Positions 54,313 through 63,591 of a stretch of DNA of 64,000 nt are shown here, piece after piece (the first letter of the stretch is position 1; every line of letters starts with the position of its first letter). The DNA is taken from assembly GCA_019639135.1 (NCBI GenBank), contig JAHBSL010000009.1, forward strand, positions 84,715 to 148,714, read 5' to 3'. The stretch comes from Acidobacteriota bacterium (GTDB taxonomy: Bacteria; Acidobacteriota; Blastocatellia; Pyrinomonadales; Pyrinomonadaceae). Made by a program: the position numbers and the translations under genes. Below the pieces are notes generated by a model. It was not told where the DNA came from. It worked only from the letters and a program-made list of their open reading frames with translations, and did not search any database.

Positions 54313-55524
54313 CTACCGGCTGGGAACCTCCTTTGCGAAGTTGACCTCGAAACTGAAATACTTACCACCCCGCTCCTCGTAGTTGGTGCTTAGAGCATCG
54401 ACGAGCATCCGGGCGGTAACGCGGTCCGATCTTAAGAACCGGGCCAGTTGCCCTTCACTGATCTTTTCCTGCTCGTACGCCGCGACGGCGAGTTTCTTGT
54501 ACCACTTGGGGAGCTCGTCGGCCACCGGAGGATCGGAGTCAATACCCAGCGCCTTCTGCGCTTCCCGCGGTTTGAAACCGTTGTAGCGAAGGCTCTCCCA
54601 AGTACCCGCCGCGATCCTTTTGAGATTCTCAAGCCGGAGCACAAGGGCCTGAACGGATACCTGATAGAGGTCCGCCAGTTGGCAGATCTCCGTCATGGTC
54701 GTACCGTTGGGGGTGGATCTGGTGACCTCGGTGAATCGTCGATTCAATCCGCTTGCCGGCATCAGAAAGTTCTCCGCGAACGCGTCCGCAAATCTTTCTG
54801 AGATAGATATGCGTTTACCGCTTTTAAGTATCGTAACTTCAGGAGTGTACTTGGACGTCAGAAAGTGCGCATATTCATGAGCGAGAGTCCAATGACGGCG
54901 GTCCCGCGGGTGATTGAGATTGATACCGACGCAGCCACCGAGTTCATCACTGTACGCGAACACGCCCGAGATCGCGGAGGGCATCTGAAAATAGAAGACG
55001 CGAAGGCCGACATCCATTTCGAGACGGTCTCGAAGATTGGATATCGGGCCGTCTCCGATCCCCAATCGATTGCGCTCACTTATGGCAGTCTCCTCCGCGG
55101 CCTGTTCCGGTGAGGTTCCGCGAATCTGGTAACGAGGGATGTCGCGATCCGGTCGTTCGATCCCATTGAGACGTTCCAGCTCGGCATAATCCTCGGCGTA
55201 CGCTCGCAGTTCCGAACTGACAGCCTCGGCTCCAGGGACCTTCTCGAGCACTTCGTTCCAGTCTTTCCGGAATTCGGGAGCGAAGTCGGAAGTCGGCGGC
55301 CCTTCTTTGACGAGCCGCGAGACCTCGCGACCGTACAGGGACGCAAAAGCCAGCAATTCGTTCGCGCTGACGCGGCGCTCCCCCTTTTCGATCGCCACGA
55401 CGGTCGTCCGTGCCATCCCCATTTCCTCCGCAACCTTTTGTTGGGTCATTCCGCGGGACCGCCGGGCTTCACTGAGGCGTGAGCCTAAGAGCTTAGCATC
55501 AATCTTGTCGATCAGCCTTTCCAT
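54313..55524 (-). CDS. XRE helix-turn-helix protein fused to an ImmA/IrrE metallopeptidase
   Basis: A 403-aa protein. Residues about 12-70 are a Cro/C1-type helix-turn-helix (RRSRGMTQQKVAEEMGMARTT). Residues about 165-270 are an ImmA/IrrE (COG2856) zinc peptidase with HEYAH at 216-220 and the downstream FADAFAENFLMP that supplies the third ligand. Such fused proteins act as regulators or antitoxins that can be switched by proteolysis. It lies between the QueC-like and PIN genes with gaps of 30 and 25 bases, so all are one operon. Confidence 0.88.
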   Translation of the reverse strand: MERLIDKIDAKLLGSRLSEARRSRGMTQQKVAEEMGMARTTVVAIEKGERRVSANELLAFASLYGREVSRLVKEGPPTSDFAPEFRKDWNEVLEKVPGAEAVSSELRAYAEDYAELERLNGIERPDRDIPRYQIRGTSPEQAAEETAISERNRLGIGDGPISNLRDRLEMDVGLRVFYFQMPSAISGVFAYSDELGGCVGINLNHPRDRRHWTLAHEYAHFLTSKYTPEVTILKSGKRISISERFADAFAENFLMPASGLNRRFTEVTRSTPNGTTMTEICQLADLYQVSVQALVLRLENLKRIAAGTWESLRYNGFKPREAQKALGIDSDPPVADELPKWYKKLAVAAYEQEKISEGQLARFLRSDRVTARMLVDALSTNYEERGGKYFSFEVNFAKEVPSR

Positions 55525-55554
55525 ATTATCTATCGTCCACGTCCCGGCCCTGCT

Positions 55555-56985
55555 CTAGGCTGCAAGGCGATGACGTCTGAAATCCGACAAATGACCTCTG
55601 GCCGAGAACCCTTCCCATTCGGCAACGTGCCGGGTATAGAGAGCGACCAAGTCCCGCTCAATCGAAGTCTGGTTCGCGTTCGGGCCCTGGGATAGTTCCG
55701 CCGCTATCACCGGCAACATTGGATAGATGAGCGACAGTTCCGTCCAGGGATCTCGAGATCCAATCGCATGCCGGATCAGCTCCGCCTGCCATTCCATCGC
55801 CCGCAACGGATTGAGCTGCTTCTCGGACGGCGTAGATGTATCGCAGGTCAGGTCGATGCCGTACCCGTCGCTTGAGTCATAACCAGCGAGGCCCGCAGCC
55901 TCTAAGGCCATCCGTCTGAGTAGGCACGACGTGCAAACCCCGCATTGCGGTTTACCGGAGCGACGGACCGGGAAACCGTCGCACGAGAAGGTCGCGGCAA
56001 TCCCTTCGAGTGCCGCCCTCGGGATCCGCGTACACATCTCCCCCTTCGTAACGCCGAGGCACATGTTGACGATACAAAAATCCGCCTCCGCCGCATCCGA
56101 GATCAATCGCTCTAGCGCGATCAGCGTGAGCGGATTGACGGAGCGGGAATTCATCGAGCCGATCTGGCTAGCGTCCATAGGAAGGTTGATCGCCCCCACT
56201 CCGTTTTCGTAGATCTCGAGTCGATGGGCGCGGGAATTCAGCGCCGCGATCGATCCAAGGATCAAAAAGACAAGGCCTCGCGTCCGCTGTGAACTTTCCT
56301 GTATCGCGTCGTCAGAATCATGCCACTTGATACCGAATTCAACTACGCGATGGATCAATTCCGCGGGCCGCGGGAGCCCCCGAAGGATTTCAACCTGCTT
56401 TCGTTGGCCCGCAATATGGCGATAATTCGTGGCGGCCGAGACAATCACGAGATCGGAATCTCGGTCCGCATCGAGCACTCCCGCTACACCGGCATACGAA
56501 TCGAGTCCACCGCTGAACAGAGCTACCCGCGGGACATTTTTCGGAGGAAGCCTGAATTCTCGTTGGGTTCCTTCGAGCCGATCGATGCCGCCCGGTTCGA
56601 CGAAGGACAAATTCCATTCGTCATCCGTCAAAAAGGAGAAAAGTTTCTCAAGCGCTTCATGACGTTCGGGGCTGCTCCAAAACTCACGACAACGTACGCC
56701 GAGTACGAGTTCGAAACGGCGAGGCCACATTTGCGCTGTGGTGCTTGGTTCACGTCGAGGCGAGACCCGGTCCGCAAGATAGGCGGCGATCGCTATGTCA
56801 GCGAGGTCGACTATCTTCGGCGAAGCATCCTCCCCAAACAAGTTCGTCACCGGTTGGTCGTTTAGAAAATAGCGGATCGACGGATAAATGTGCCCGATCG
56901 TATTGCCAGCGGGTCGTTCGACGGTGAATATCCCTGGCCGCGAAAAGTCGTAGCTAAAACCCTGCTTTATACATCTCTTGTCCAT
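55555..56985 (-). CDS. QueC-like (7-cyano-7-deazaguanine synthase family) protein
   Basis: A 476-aa protein. It has the PP-loop SGGLDS (158-163) and the four-Cys zinc site of QueC (Cys335, Cys348, Cys351, Cys354 in CGVCTSCLLRR). It is longer than housekeeping QueC (about 230 aa) by an extra N-terminal region of 150 residues and a helical C-terminus. Long QueC-like proteins are parts of the Qat and type IV CBASS defence systems, where, as I recall, they attach a deazaguanine to a partner protein. No other queuosine gene is nearby, so tRNA modification is unlikely. It is the second gene of the operon. Confidence 0.82.
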   Translation of the reverse strand: MDKRCIKQGFSYDFSRPGIFTVERPAGNTIGHIYPSIRYFLNDQPVTNLFGEDASPKIVDLADIAIAAYLADRVSPRREPSTTAQMWPRRFELVLGVRCREFWSSPERHEALEKLFSFLTDDEWNLSFVEPGGIDRLEGTQREFRLPPKNVPRVALFSGGLDSYAGVAGVLDADRDSDLVIVSAATNYRHIAGQRKQVEILRGLPRPAELIHRVVEFGIKWHDSDDAIQESSQRTRGLVFLILGSIAALNSRAHRLEIYENGVGAINLPMDASQIGSMNSRSVNPLTLIALERLISDAAEADFCIVNMCLGVTKGEMCTRIPRAALEGIAATFSCDGFPVRRSGKPQCGVCTSCLLRRMALEAAGLAGYDSSDGYGIDLTCDTSTPSEKQLNPLRAMEWQAELIRHAIGSRDPWTELSLIYPMLPVIAAELSQGPNANQTSIERDLVALYTRHVAEWEGFSARGHLSDFRRHRLAA

Positions 56986-57007
56986 ACGTGTCCTAACTCG
57001 TAGTCTT

Positions 57008-57646
57008 CTATAAAACCTGAATCTGCTGCCGGACCATTTCTACAGGAGTAGGTCGGATCCGCTTCGCGAGTACCGGAGCCCTAAACCGTTTCCCTTTCGC
57101 GAATTGTGCCATTAAGCGACTTCCGACCTTACGCATTTCATAACGCACTGGTAATTCGAGCTCCCGCTGAGACGCCGCATCCCTACCACTTCTGCCCATC
57201 AACTCTCCACGAACGCGGCTTATCCGGTTGTCGAAAATACGCTCCGCAAGGGTTTCCCCGAACGCCTGAAGGGCTTCCGCGACGGTCGGGATTCTGTCCC
57301 GCCGACCGAGAGACGTATGAGTGGCTCGGACTGCGTCTTTGGTGATGCTCACGAGCTCGAACGCATCCTGGCCGACGGCGACACCGAGTAGCTGAGTTTC
57401 TAATCGTAACGCCCGAATAGTCGGATGCAGGTTTCCCCATGCGGACGTGTCGAGCTCGGCTAAAAGGATATGAGTACACTGATTCAGCGTTTGCTCCGGA
57501 ATCCGCCGAAAACTGTCCGCCACCGCCTTCGAAGCCGCACTCCCGAGGCCGTCGAAATCTCTTTGATGGTCCGCCAATCTTGCAAGAACCACCCATCCGC
57601 GCCCCGTCCCGCGTAAACTGCGTTGAAAAATATCTCCATCTGGCAT
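57008..57646 (-). CDS. Unknown first gene of the QueC/ImmA/PIN operon
   Basis: A 212-aa basic protein, not recognised. It starts the operon and ends 22 bases before the QueC-like start. It has an Arg/Gln-rich helical N-terminal half, a central helix near 100-135 (TVAEALQAFGETLAERIFD) and a basic C-terminus. In Qat a small partner gene of unknown fold lies next to QatC; this protein is in that position and could be the target of the QueC-like enzyme. That is an inference from gene order only. No clear ribosome site is seen at ATG 57646. Confidence 0.6.
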   Translation of the reverse strand: MPDGDIFQRSLRGTGRGWVVLARLADHQRDFDGLGSAASKAVADSFRRIPEQTLNQCTHILLAELDTSAWGNLHPTIRALRLETQLLGVAVGQDAFELVSITKDAVRATHTSLGRRDRIPTVAEALQAFGETLAERIFDNRISRVRGELMGRSGRDAASQRELELPVRYEMRKVGSRLMAQFAKGKRFRAPVLAKRIRPTPVEMVRQQIQVL

Positions 57647-58020
57647 GGAAGCAGTTTAATCCGTGAGGCTGACAATGTCAACTACTTTAGCATCTACAAG
57701 CGACAAAATGTCAGACACTTGCCGGTCGTTCTATGAATCAAGGCAGACGAACTTTTGCCTAGTGCTGTTCAGGCGATCTTCCCGGCCACGTCTCAGCGAT
57801 GGTCTTGAAAAGTTTGGCGAGATGTACTGTCAGCCGGGATCAGGACATCCAAAAGGCGGGAAAACGAGCCTGAAGCCAAGTGATAACCAATCGTCTAGAT
57901 CATGGAATCTAATCGGCTCGCGACCTTCGGAGGATATATTTGATTCGTAGATAAATGTTGTGTTAGTGCGTCGAAGCGAAGATGCGGGTTCAGAGTAGAG
58001 AATGAACAGGAGTGCAGGGG

Positions 58021-58041
58021 GTTGTTACAATTTCCACTACA
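58021..58041 (+). repeat. GTTGTTACA-N5-CACTACA, left copy beside the tRNA core
   Basis: GTTGTTACA at 58021-58029, five bases, then CACTACA at 58035-58041, ending 47 bases before the tRNA fragment. It matches the copy on the other side in order, orientation and spacing; these resemble integrase arm-site repeats. Confidence 0.5.
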
Positions 58042-58088
58042 GTGCCTTTTGGGGGTAGGCGCCAAAACCTGTAAGTTATTGAAAACAT

Positions 58089-58133
<45 letters not shown>

Positions 58134-58239
58134 TTCTATTTTGAGAAAAACCACGAAGTGTTATAGAGCGTCATACATCGATAAATACTGCATTTTCTTT
58201 AATCGCCGATTCACCGGTGACATCTCATATCAATAGGTG

Positions 58240-58260
58240 GTTGCTACATTTTTCGCTACA
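58240..58260 (+). repeat. GTTGCTACA-N5-CGCTACA, right copy beside the tRNA core
   Basis: GTTGCTACA at 58240-58248, five bases, then CGCTACA at 58254-58260, about 107 bases from the core on its other side. It is in the same orientation as the left copy. Confidence 0.5.
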
Positions 58261-58845
58261 TTAGACGAAGCAGTTTACAACCGGGCGAGTAAAGGTTTTG
58301 CAGTTCGATATAGGCCTTTTTTACCGATTGTCACCTGCTGTCACAGGCCCATTTTTATTGACTTTCGTGAAAATCGCGTTCACTCGGTATCACTGAGTTT
58401 TAGCACATACATGCGATAATCATACGATAGTTTCTATTTCCGACTTCCAACGCCCAAATACCACCTTGTATCCGCACGGCCTTAAATCGACCTATTCTCC
58501 GCTAGAGATCCTCCAATATCCGGATAGTCGGTGAGTCGATGATGCGGCAAGAATATCAAATCACGTCAGGATCGATTTCGCGCGGTTGCGAACTCGATAT
58601 AGGTGAGTATAAGAGGTTCCAGGTCTATCCCTTAAATGGTTTACAGGCCTGACCGCCGTGAGCTCGATTTGACCCCCCCCCCTGACGTTCATGTTGATTC
58701 GTCTGTAGCAGCTTAATCCGGGTCTGTGAGGCGACCAAGCGTCGACCAGTTGAGATCACGTCGGAACACGTCGAAAGATCAAGAGCAATGGGCGGATGAC
58801 TTGCTTCGAAAAGGCAGTCGCAGTGATGATGGGCTCCCGCTAGGA

Positions 58846-61800
58846 CTAGATGACTCGATCACGGAGCATATAACCGACGACGGAGCCTTTCTCGACGAGG
58901 AAGTCCAGGATGACGACGAGATCTTCTTTTAGGCGTGGGGTGTTCCTTATTTTGGTTAGTTTCAGATCGACGTATCTTCTTACAAACTTTTCCAGATAGT
59001 AGACCGCGTTCACTTCCGGCTGCTCCCGGGCGGGAGTCTCGCCTTTCCGCAGGATCTCGCTTAGCCAATCGATGCCGTCATCTGCGAAGCTCGAGCCAAT
59101 ATCGTTGAGAAATTTACAGAGTGAGTAAAACGCCGAAGGGTGGCTGCCCATATCGCGGGCGGCTTTGCGGAAAAAGGCGCGTTCACGCTCTTTAATCGAT
59201 AGCCATGATGTCCCTGTCCAATCAAAGTTCGCAAAAAGGTAACTGTGGAGCCACGCTTCGGGGTGATCGAAATAAGTACATTTGCGGCAAAGCTCGACGG
59301 CCTTTGGGTAGATAGCTTTCCAGATCGCCCAGAAGGTTTCGTACTTATTGAGAGCGTCCTCCGCGTACACAAACGCGCTGAGCAGGTCGACGGTATCTTG
59401 CCGACCGTTGAACTGATCGACAAACGGGCGGATCAATTCGATGGCTTCGTCTTCGGTCGATGACAGCACGAAGCGTGCGAATCTGGTTAATATGCGGGGC
59501 TTCATCGAGAAGCGGAAATACTGATCTTCGGATTCGACCGCCTTGCTGTCCGCCAGCCGAATTGAAAGCACTGCAGCCAGGCTTTTCAGATCCGGGTCGC
59601 CCGTGCCCAGGGGAACCAGCTCGAAGGCATTGGCGAGATCGGGGAGTGGCTTCTTCTCAAGCGGGCCGAGATCGGCGAACGTAATTTCGTTCGCAACAGC
59701 TTTCGCAACATCCGCCGCATGCTCGTCTTCGAACCGTGCTTGGAACGATCTGATGTCCGGCGGATTCGCCGCCTTTCCCATCCGATTCCATTCCTCACGG
59801 CGCATGGTGTCGCGCAGTTCTCGGGCTTTCTCCTTTAGATCCAGATACGCCGCTATGAGCGCTTTTGCATCGCCGGGTGCGTCCGTCCACAGATCGTTCA
59901 GCACACTGGCCTTTGCCGCCATCGAGAGCAGAGCCGTTTCGTTAAGGAGTCCGAAGATGATCAGACGCTTTACCTCGACCCGCAACTTAGGACAATGCTT
60001 CATCACTAAGCCTAGGGAAATAACAGAGGCCTGCGAACCGTCACCTATTTGGTAGTCGTACTTGTCGTTGAGAACAGCTGAGCCCGCATAGTCGATAATT
60101 ACGTCGCCACAGAATTCGCGATCTGCGTCAGACAGTCGATCGGCAAAATCGCGAAGCAGTACTGCACAAGCATTCGACGGGACCTCTCGGTTGAAATTCC
60201 AATAGCGCTGATGGGCCGTCAAGGAGCTCAGTTCCTCCAGGATCGCGCGGGCATCGCGAAGCGCTTCGAGCGGATCGGTCTCGTATTTCTCGACCTGAGC
60301 GTAATCGGCCTCGCGCCGGTCCAGCCTCGCCTTGCACCACAACTTCAACGGGACGTGCTGCATGTAGGCATTCACTCCGGCAAGTGACGTTTCGCTGAAC
60401 TCACGCAATTCGGGCGAAAGGGTGGGGTTGAATAGAATGACCTTTCCATCGCCTTCCTGAGCATCCTCTACGGACGTGATCATTTTGCGACTGTCCATAC
60501 GGGCGAGATATATCCGCCAGGTCTTGTCGTCTTCGTTCTGGTCACTCGCCTCCGGCAGAGCCGCATAGTGACTGTCGAGAATCTCGTAAATTCGTTCTTG
60601 CCGTTTGCCAAAATCGGCGGTTTCGGCCGAACCAAAGAACTGGTAATTCCGGGCGATTTCTTCCAGCGACCACTTTCGGTGTTTGTCATCGCAGGTCTTC
60701 ATCCGCTCCTCGACGTAAAACTTTTGGAACGGATCTGCACCGCCTATAGACGGGATGCTGTAGAGACTTCCGGCTGAGGCGTCCGAGAGCTTACGCTCGG
60801 TGTCGTAAAGGAACGTATCCTTTGTGCCGAAAAGGATCTCCGCGACGGGGAACAGCTTTTCGGGAAATTTCGCTACCAGACTCGCAACGAGAGCGGTAGT
60901 CGTTACATACTTCGATTCGCGAATCAGGCGTTTGCAAATCTCGACCGTCACCTGTGGATCAATAACCGCGCCGACCTCGAGCAAATGGCTCTCTAGTGCC
61001 ATGTACATAGACTCGAGCAGGTTCGGAGCTACCGAGGTCCCGCGGAAAAGATTCCAGAGTCGCGAATTCGCGTACTGGCGTACCGGCTGGCCGTCAACGA
61101 TTAGTTCGATCTCCTCAATATCTTCGTCAAAGTTGGACTTCACAAATGCTCCGATCGTTTTTTCCGAGAACGAGAGCAGAAAATCTATCGCCTCAGCGGG
61201 AGCATATCGAAGCCAGTGAAGCATCGGAGTTTGAAATGCGCTCGCGGGAAAATACTCCGTTCCCAACAGGAATTCGAGGCTGAAACGCTCTTCAAGTTCT
61301 GGCAGGCGAGAATAACGGGAACCGAAATCTTCGTTCGGCTCGAGAAGCCAGTAAATCTCAGCGACCTTCATCATCTTGACGGGAAGAGCCGCTGCGATAC
61401 CGAAGCCCGCGAAATAGTTCGAAAGGATATTTTTTACAAATCTGTGGTGTTTTTCCCGGTATTTGAGCGAGCCGCCGTCGATGATCCCGTCGAAGATCGC
61501 TTCGATCTCAGGTGAGATCTCCGCCGCGGAGTGGTTTATAACCGCAGACAAACGGTCAACTAGTTTCTCGAATCTGTATCCGAATCTGTCTCCAACGGCG
61601 ACCTCGTAGTAATGTAAGGTAATGAGACCGGCATTTCGTGTCGTGTCACCTGTCTTGTTCCACGTCGTCCACTCTTCGAGAACGGGAAGAATGATCTCAA
61701 GATGCTCGGGTTCGATCCGTCCAATGTTCCTCTGCAAAAAAGCGATCGCCGCATTCCATCCGGCACCGTTGGGTTTGATGATCAGGAGCTCAGGCGCCAC

Positions 61801-63591
61801 GTCCGGCCCGTCCTTCGAGCGGCCGATCAACGCCGCTCGCGCAGGATCGATCTCTTTGCAGACCAGGCGAAGCAGGAAGAGCACGCGGATAAGGCGCTCC
61901 GAATCGTTCTCGAGCAACTCTTCTTCAAAGAGCTCAAAGAATACGGCTGCGTAATCAGAAAGTAGGGCCGAAACGACTACCTCATCGCGCCAATGGTTCG
62001 GGATCGACATGTTGGTGAAAGTGTTCTCGATGAAGCGGGCGCAAGCATTGCGGTCGGAGATCAATTTCTCCGAAAGCCAGTGTCGGAATGCCCGTCGCAT
62101 AGGTAGGGTATCGCCGATATTGCCGAAGAAGTGCTCCGGCGAAGTCGCGCCGGCGAACGCTCGGTCGATCGTCACTTCAAGTGCCCACTCTTCATAGACA
62201 TCGTGAGTGATGAAATAGCCACCTGCTTTCTCGTCGTAGCCAATCACCTCGTCGATCTCGAGGTCTTGGAGAGCTTGATGGTCCGGGTCGGGATCACTAA
62301 CGAGCAGTGTGCCACTTTCTGCCCGCAAGCGGGCTAACTTCAGAAACGACTTTTCACGGCGTCGGTCGATCGAATCGGTCGTGCTTGTGGAAGCGATCTT
62401 GCGCTTCCAGAGCATCCTGCGAAATTCTTCATATACCACCTTTGCATCACCCGTAGCGTTAAAACGCAGATACTCGGCAAGATGGAACGGGTTGGCGATC
62501 AGTTTTCGGAGCCGCTCGGATGTTGGGATCTCGAATCCGTGCTCTGAGCTGAGTGCTTGCAATTCCTTATCTGAAAGGTTTTCGAGGCGAACCGGCTGGA
62601 AACTCTGCCGATACGTTTCAGTAAGTTGGAAGGTTAGCAAGTCGAGAAATGCGTCCCGAACTGTAATGATCACTTTCCACCCGCCGGCTGTCACGCTTGT
62701 AAGAAAATCCCCGAACGCTTCCTGATGGTCGAAGTCGCCGAGCCTCTCGGCCGAATCCACCACAATATATTTTTCATCTGCCTTCGAGAAGGCCTCGAGA
62801 AAATACGTCAGGTCGCGGCCTCCCTGCGGAACGAAGAGTTCGTTGATGTCGCGGACATTGAACTGGGATGCTCGAAGGACGAAAAACGGGGCATCCTCAT
62901 CCAAGGCTTGGAAAAAGTCGCGGACCGCTGCGGTCTTGCCTGAGCCGCCGGGACCGCTGAGCACGGCTATCATCGGGGAACTGGTCGGCGACCGAAGCTT
63001 GTCGATCAGCTCTGTTCGGTCAAACTTGATCGCTCGTCCTGAGTGCTCAATACGATTCCGGATCGGGTCGAGTATCTGTTTAGTTCGGATCTTCAGCTCA
63101 TTGATAAACTCGTACCTGCCCGGATGCAAACAAAAAAAGTACTCGGCGAGATCATCATTTTCGGGCCGTGCAAGCAGGGCTTCAAAATTCTTATGGAGGC
63201 GCCAGCCGATAGCGAGTCCAAGATCCGTAGCGTGAGCCTCCACTTCCGTCTGGGCTCTAGGTTCTTTCGATTTCTTACCTCCGCCGAATTCCTGATTGGT
63301 GTAAACGACGACCCGGTTCAGGTCGGGATTCTTCGACTTCGCCTTTGTAAGCGAGTCTTTGATCGCGCCGGTCGGCACGCCGTTATCAGAATATTTTGCC
63401 TGAAAGCCGACTTTCTCCCCGTTGATCTCGACGGGCTCGGTTTCGATCCCGGTCTGATACTTATATCCGAAGACGCCCGCGGGTGGCAGGTCGAATTCGC
63501 GTAGGAATAGATGGTATGCAAGCTCTTCAAGCTTCGGACCCTCGCGTTGGTTGAATTTCGCTTTGAAGTTATTCCAGTTGATGTCGCGCAT
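58846..63591 (-). CDS. Giant nuclease-STAND NTPase, Avs-like
   Basis: A 1581-aa protein from ATG 63591; an in-frame TTG at 63627 would add 12 residues. Residues about 10-110 look like a PD-(D/E)xK nuclease of the Cap4/DUF4297-like type (LEELAYHLF, then an acidic strand and GFQAKY with Lys66). A STAND NTPase follows: Walker A GPGGSGKT (213-220), Walker B IVVDSAERL (Asp279) and sensor GWKVIITVRD. The remaining 1200 residues are helical repeats, as in Avs anti-phage sensors, which detect phage terminase or portal through this region and then unleash the nuclease. It is alone on its strand. Confidence 0.8.
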   Translation of the reverse strand: MRDINWNNFKAKFNQREGPKLEELAYHLFLREFDLPPAGVFGYKYQTGIETEPVEINGEKVGFQAKYSDNGVPTGAIKDSLTKAKSKNPDLNRVVVYTNQEFGGGKKSKEPRAQTEVEAHATDLGLAIGWRLHKNFEALLARPENDDLAEYFFCLHPGRYEFINELKIRTKQILDPIRNRIEHSGRAIKFDRTELIDKLRSPTSSPMIAVLSGPGGSGKTAAVRDFFQALDEDAPFFVLRASQFNVRDINELFVPQGGRDLTYFLEAFSKADEKYIVVDSAERLGDFDHQEAFGDFLTSVTAGGWKVIITVRDAFLDLLTFQLTETYRQSFQPVRLENLSDKELQALSSEHGFEIPTSERLRKLIANPFHLAEYLRFNATGDAKVVYEEFRRMLWKRKIASTSTTDSIDRRREKSFLKLARLRAESGTLLVSDPDPDHQALQDLEIDEVIGYDEKAGGYFITHDVYEEWALEVTIDRAFAGATSPEHFFGNIGDTLPMRRAFRHWLSEKLISDRNACARFIENTFTNMSIPNHWRDEVVVSALLSDYAAVFFELFEEELLENDSERLIRVLFLLRLVCKEIDPARAALIGRSKDGPDVAPELLIIKPNGAGWNAAIAFLQRNIGRIEPEHLEIILPVLEEWTTWNKTGDTTRNAGLITLHYYEVAVGDRFGYRFEKLVDRLSAVINHSAAEISPEIEAIFDGIIDGGSLKYREKHHRFVKNILSNYFAGFGIAAALPVKMMKVAEIYWLLEPNEDFGSRYSRLPELEERFSLEFLLGTEYFPASAFQTPMLHWLRYAPAEAIDFLLSFSEKTIGAFVKSNFDEDIEEIELIVDGQPVRQYANSRLWNLFRGTSVAPNLLESMYMALESHLLEVGAVIDPQVTVEICKRLIRESKYVTTTALVASLVAKFPEKLFPVAEILFGTKDTFLYDTERKLSDASAGSLYSIPSIGGADPFQKFYVEERMKTCDDKHRKWSLEEIARNYQFFGSAETADFGKRQERIYEILDSHYAALPEASDQNEDDKTWRIYLARMDSRKMITSVEDAQEGDGKVILFNPTLSPELREFSETSLAGVNAYMQHVPLKLWCKARLDRREADYAQVEKYETDPLEALRDARAILEELSSLTAHQRYWNFNREVPSNACAVLLRDFADRLSDADREFCGDVIIDYAGSAVLNDKYDYQIGDGSQASVISLGLVMKHCPKLRVEVKRLIIFGLLNETALLSMAAKASVLNDLWTDAPGDAKALIAAYLDLKEKARELRDTMRREEWNRMGKAANPPDIRSFQARFEDEHAADVAKAVANEITFADLGPLEKKPLPDLANAFELVPLGTGDPDLKSLAAVLSIRLADSKAVESEDQYFRFSMKPRILTRFARFVLSSTEDEAIELIRPFVDQFNGRQDTVDLLSAFVYAEDALNKYETFWAIWKAIYPKAVELCRKCTYFDHPEAWLHSYLFANFDWTGTSWLSIKERERAFFRKAARDMGSHPSAFYSLCKFLNDIGSSFADDGIDWLSEILRKGETPAREQPEVNAVYYLEKFVRRYVDLKLTKIRNTPRLKEDLVVILDFLVEKGSVVGYMLRDRVI

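Noticed and set aside
58673..58682. C10 homopolymer as a phase-variable switch
   Set aside because: It lies outside any supported gene or clear promoter; it may be a sequencing artefact.
58726..58932. 68-codon plus-strand frame overlapping the STAND gene end
   Set aside because: No ribosome site, overlaps the opposite-strand coding region, no resemblance to known proteins.
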